A stretch of 64,000 bases of DNA, taken from Acestrorhynchus altus. Lineage: Eukaryota; Chordata; Actinopteri; Characiformes; Acestrorhynchidae. How positions within the stretch are numbered: position 1 is the stretch's first letter; each line of letters starts with the position of its first letter. The notes beneath the pieces were generated by a model, which worked only from the letters and a program-made list of their open reading frames with translations, was not told the DNA's origin and made no database searches. The translations under genes were made by a program, and so were the position numbers. Location: positions 21,865,309 to 21,929,308 of the forward strand of contig CM067506.1 in the NCBI GenBank assembly GCA_034509495.1, given 5' to 3'. This document shows positions 61,661 through 64,000 of this stretch, in pieces.

Positions 61661-63485
61661 CTTTATTGTTTCCTTCTCCCGTTGGCCATTTTGGAGATAC
61701 AAGGTTTTTATGTGACAGTGAAGATATACTGCTTTGCTCTTTCCATTAATGGAAGTGTGTAAGCTAATACATCCTGCAAAAAGAGTCTACTCAACAAAGA
61801 TTATGCTTAATGCTATGTGATGGCAACCAAAATAATCACAGTGGTTACTATTACATTTATGGGGATTATTAGCATTTTACAGTAACAAGGAGGAGTGGAC
61901 TTGCATTGTAGGGTGGATTAAAGTGCTTTGCCTTTATAGGAGAGAAAGTGCAGTTGGCTCACTGCCAGCAACTTACCACTCCATTATTTCTAATGAGACA
62001 TGTGTGTGGCATTGTCCTTTACAAGTGTGGCGACTGAATCAGCAGAAACAGACTCCATCTCCATAAAGACCCTGCATGCTCAGGGTGCAGGAAATAGGGT
62101 TGTGTGAGGTTCAGCAAGAGAGCCTGGGATGCTGGGTGAGCCTGGGGTTAATGTTCTTGCTTTCACAGCCTCTTTTGCTGAAGAAGGATTGATCTGTTTG
62201 GAAATGTAGAAACTTTTGCACTGTCTGCTGAAGTTTATAAAGGAGTCCGTGCACTTGTGTCAGATCTTGCTTTTGTTAGATTTTCCAAAACAGACCTTTT
62301 GTTTTCACCGTAGTATTAATATTTTGCACTTATGCACTCTCTTCCTTGAAATGTTATTTAAAAGTATTTCTTCATTGTTTAGCCAACTTTATTGTCTACT
62401 AATGAATGTATCTCAAGAAAATAGAATATTGGGAAAAGGTCATTAATTCAATTCAACTTTATTCTAATACAAGGTTGCAGAGTACAACAGATGTGTAGTG
62501 CAGAAATAGTCAGTACATTACAGATAACTATATAAACACGTAGTCCAGAAATTAAAACTGGGTGTTTATAGTTTGTGCAGGTATAGTATGTCTTTATATA
62601 TAGAAAGTTCTGTGGTTTATAGATAACCTTTTAGCATAAATAGAAAACAGTGGCCCATACAGCCTTAACTAATATTTTGTAGTACTAAAATTAACAATGT
62701 TGATGTCAGCCTTCAGACCCTGCCCTCATATGCTCCTCAACACTCTGCATCACCAATGTTTTGTTCACTGGCCCTGGCTTTTGGTCATCCAAATGCATGG
62801 TTGAATTTGTCTTTCTTTTCTGATTTTGTCCTTAAAACAGGCAGTTATAAGGGACAGAGATGGTTGTTTGGATCCCAGACACTCCATATCCTTGTCCCTG
62901 AGAAGTTGGTCAGAATAAGAGAGGAAACAGATTCTGTTGAGCGAGTTCAGAAGAAGCAACATTAATCTTCAGGTCTTTCTCCACTGACAGCTGTTGAAAC
63001 CATTCGTTTGTTCCAGTGTGTGGATGGAAGCTGAAAAGGGACAGAGCTCACTGAGTTGCTGTCTGGCCTTTTCAGCTCAGGCTGTACATCAACTTCATAC
63101 ATCAGCAGACAATTGTTGCGATATGTTCCAGAACCAGATTAGTCTCAGATCCCATACATTGAGGTTTAAGGGAGGCTTTGTCTTTCAGTGTAAATTAGCA
63201 CAATCTCTGAAATCTGCTCATTTTCACTACAGTTCACTATTATGGAAGTGTACAGCCTTATAAGTCTGTATGAAACAGTAACTGCTTTTGTGATGCCAAA
63301 AAAAAAGCTCTTTGTCCCAGACTGGCATTTACTAGAACTGTAATCTCTTCCAATATTGTATCTCTTTTGGAACTGGTTGATGTTCACTAGTCTAATTTCA
63401 TCATCTTGACTGTGCACATAGGACCGAAGATGGCGGTAAGTAAGACAGAAAGGGAGATAAAGATTCAGTCCTGTGTTTCTTCCAG

Positions 63486-63531
<46 letters not shown>

Positions 63532-64000
63532 ATTGAATTTGGCTCTCTATCTGGCAATCCTACTCTCAAATCACTCTCAAAGATTTCTTGGTCTTCCAGA
63601 CAAAGCCTCACCAATCCAGTTTACTGTCATTTCTCAGTTACACTAAGGAAACAGTTATTGTTAAACTCCTGTGTGGGCATCAATTATTTTCATTTCCAGT
63701 GTGCTAGATGGCTACTAGAGAGGTTATAACTGATGATTGTTGGGACAAGGTTTGAGAAGCTTTCAAATGTGCATCACATGGCTAACGTGTAGGTGTGTTA
63801 TTTTCCTTCCTTTCAGTCAAATTGTACAAAACTAAAATAATAAACTATAATTACATAAAATGTTGAAATAAATGTTTTATCTTCATGCCTTTTGGAGATC
63901 AATTCATGTTCTGCTCACTTAACTTTTTACAATTTTAAAAACAACAGACGTTTGCATGCAACCTTTGCATGATGTTCATATGAACATCATATGTGTTGTG
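61661..64000. other. Intergenic, no gene recognised
   Basis: No protein-like frame. Contains a CAATTCAACTTTATT repeat end near 62450, a TC microsatellite and a 22-base palindrome at the right edge. In human the genes following ERCC6 are SLC18A3 and CHAT; no exon of either was seen. Confidence 0.5.
63487..63530. repeat. (TC)n microsatellite
   Basis: About 21 uninterrupted TC units. Confidence 0.95.

Overview
The window looks like nuclear DNA of a teleost fish. The introns are spliced GT-AG. There are many long CA, GA and AT microsatellites and decayed Tc1/mariner and LINE copies of the kind common in fish. The gene order is cefip (+), drgx (-), ercc6 (-), the same as C10orf71 - DRGX - ERCC6 on human 10q11.23. 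Several interspersed repeats resemble families I associate with otophysan fish (characins, catfishes, cyprinids), but the species cannot be fixed from sequence alone.

Layout: 1-7787 is 5' flank or intron with two weak candidate exons and several simple repeats. 7912-17709 is one huge uninterrupted coding exon of cefip, the cardiac-enriched FHL2-interacting protein, about 3265 residues against about 1435 in human. 17710-22448 is its 3' UTR and the convergent intergenic space. 22449-25887 holds six coding exons of drgx, a paired-class homeobox gene of sensory neurons, on the minus strand, with a non-coding first exon, a TATA box and a CpG-rich promoter to about 27.3 kb. 29725-48646 is the minus-strand ercc6 (Cockayne syndrome B) locus. 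48.9-64 kb has no gene that I recognise; it holds a large AT-rich inverted-repeat structure, a Tc1 fragment, a LINE fragment and simple repeats. In human the next genes would be SLC18A3 and CHAT, and neither is visible here.

The main discovery is that ercc6 is a dead gene in situ. Its exon-intron structure is still readable (18 exons placed) and several helicase exons are clean. The others carry single-base deletions and insertions, premature stops, two damaged splice donors and apparently one missing exon. The neighbouring cefip exon is open for 9.8 kb, so general sequencing error is a poor explanation. drgx has a single suspicious one-base length change exactly at the end of its homeodomain exon 3, which would put the DNA-recognition helix out of frame.

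The three genes do not form a pathway: Cefip is a muscle Z-disc protein, Drgx a transcription factor for nociceptive circuits, and Ercc6 a SWI2/SNF2 ATPase for transcription-coupled repair. Their linkage is conserved vertebrate synteny. Exon edges were placed by reading splice signals and by comparison with remembered human proteins; no alignment was run.
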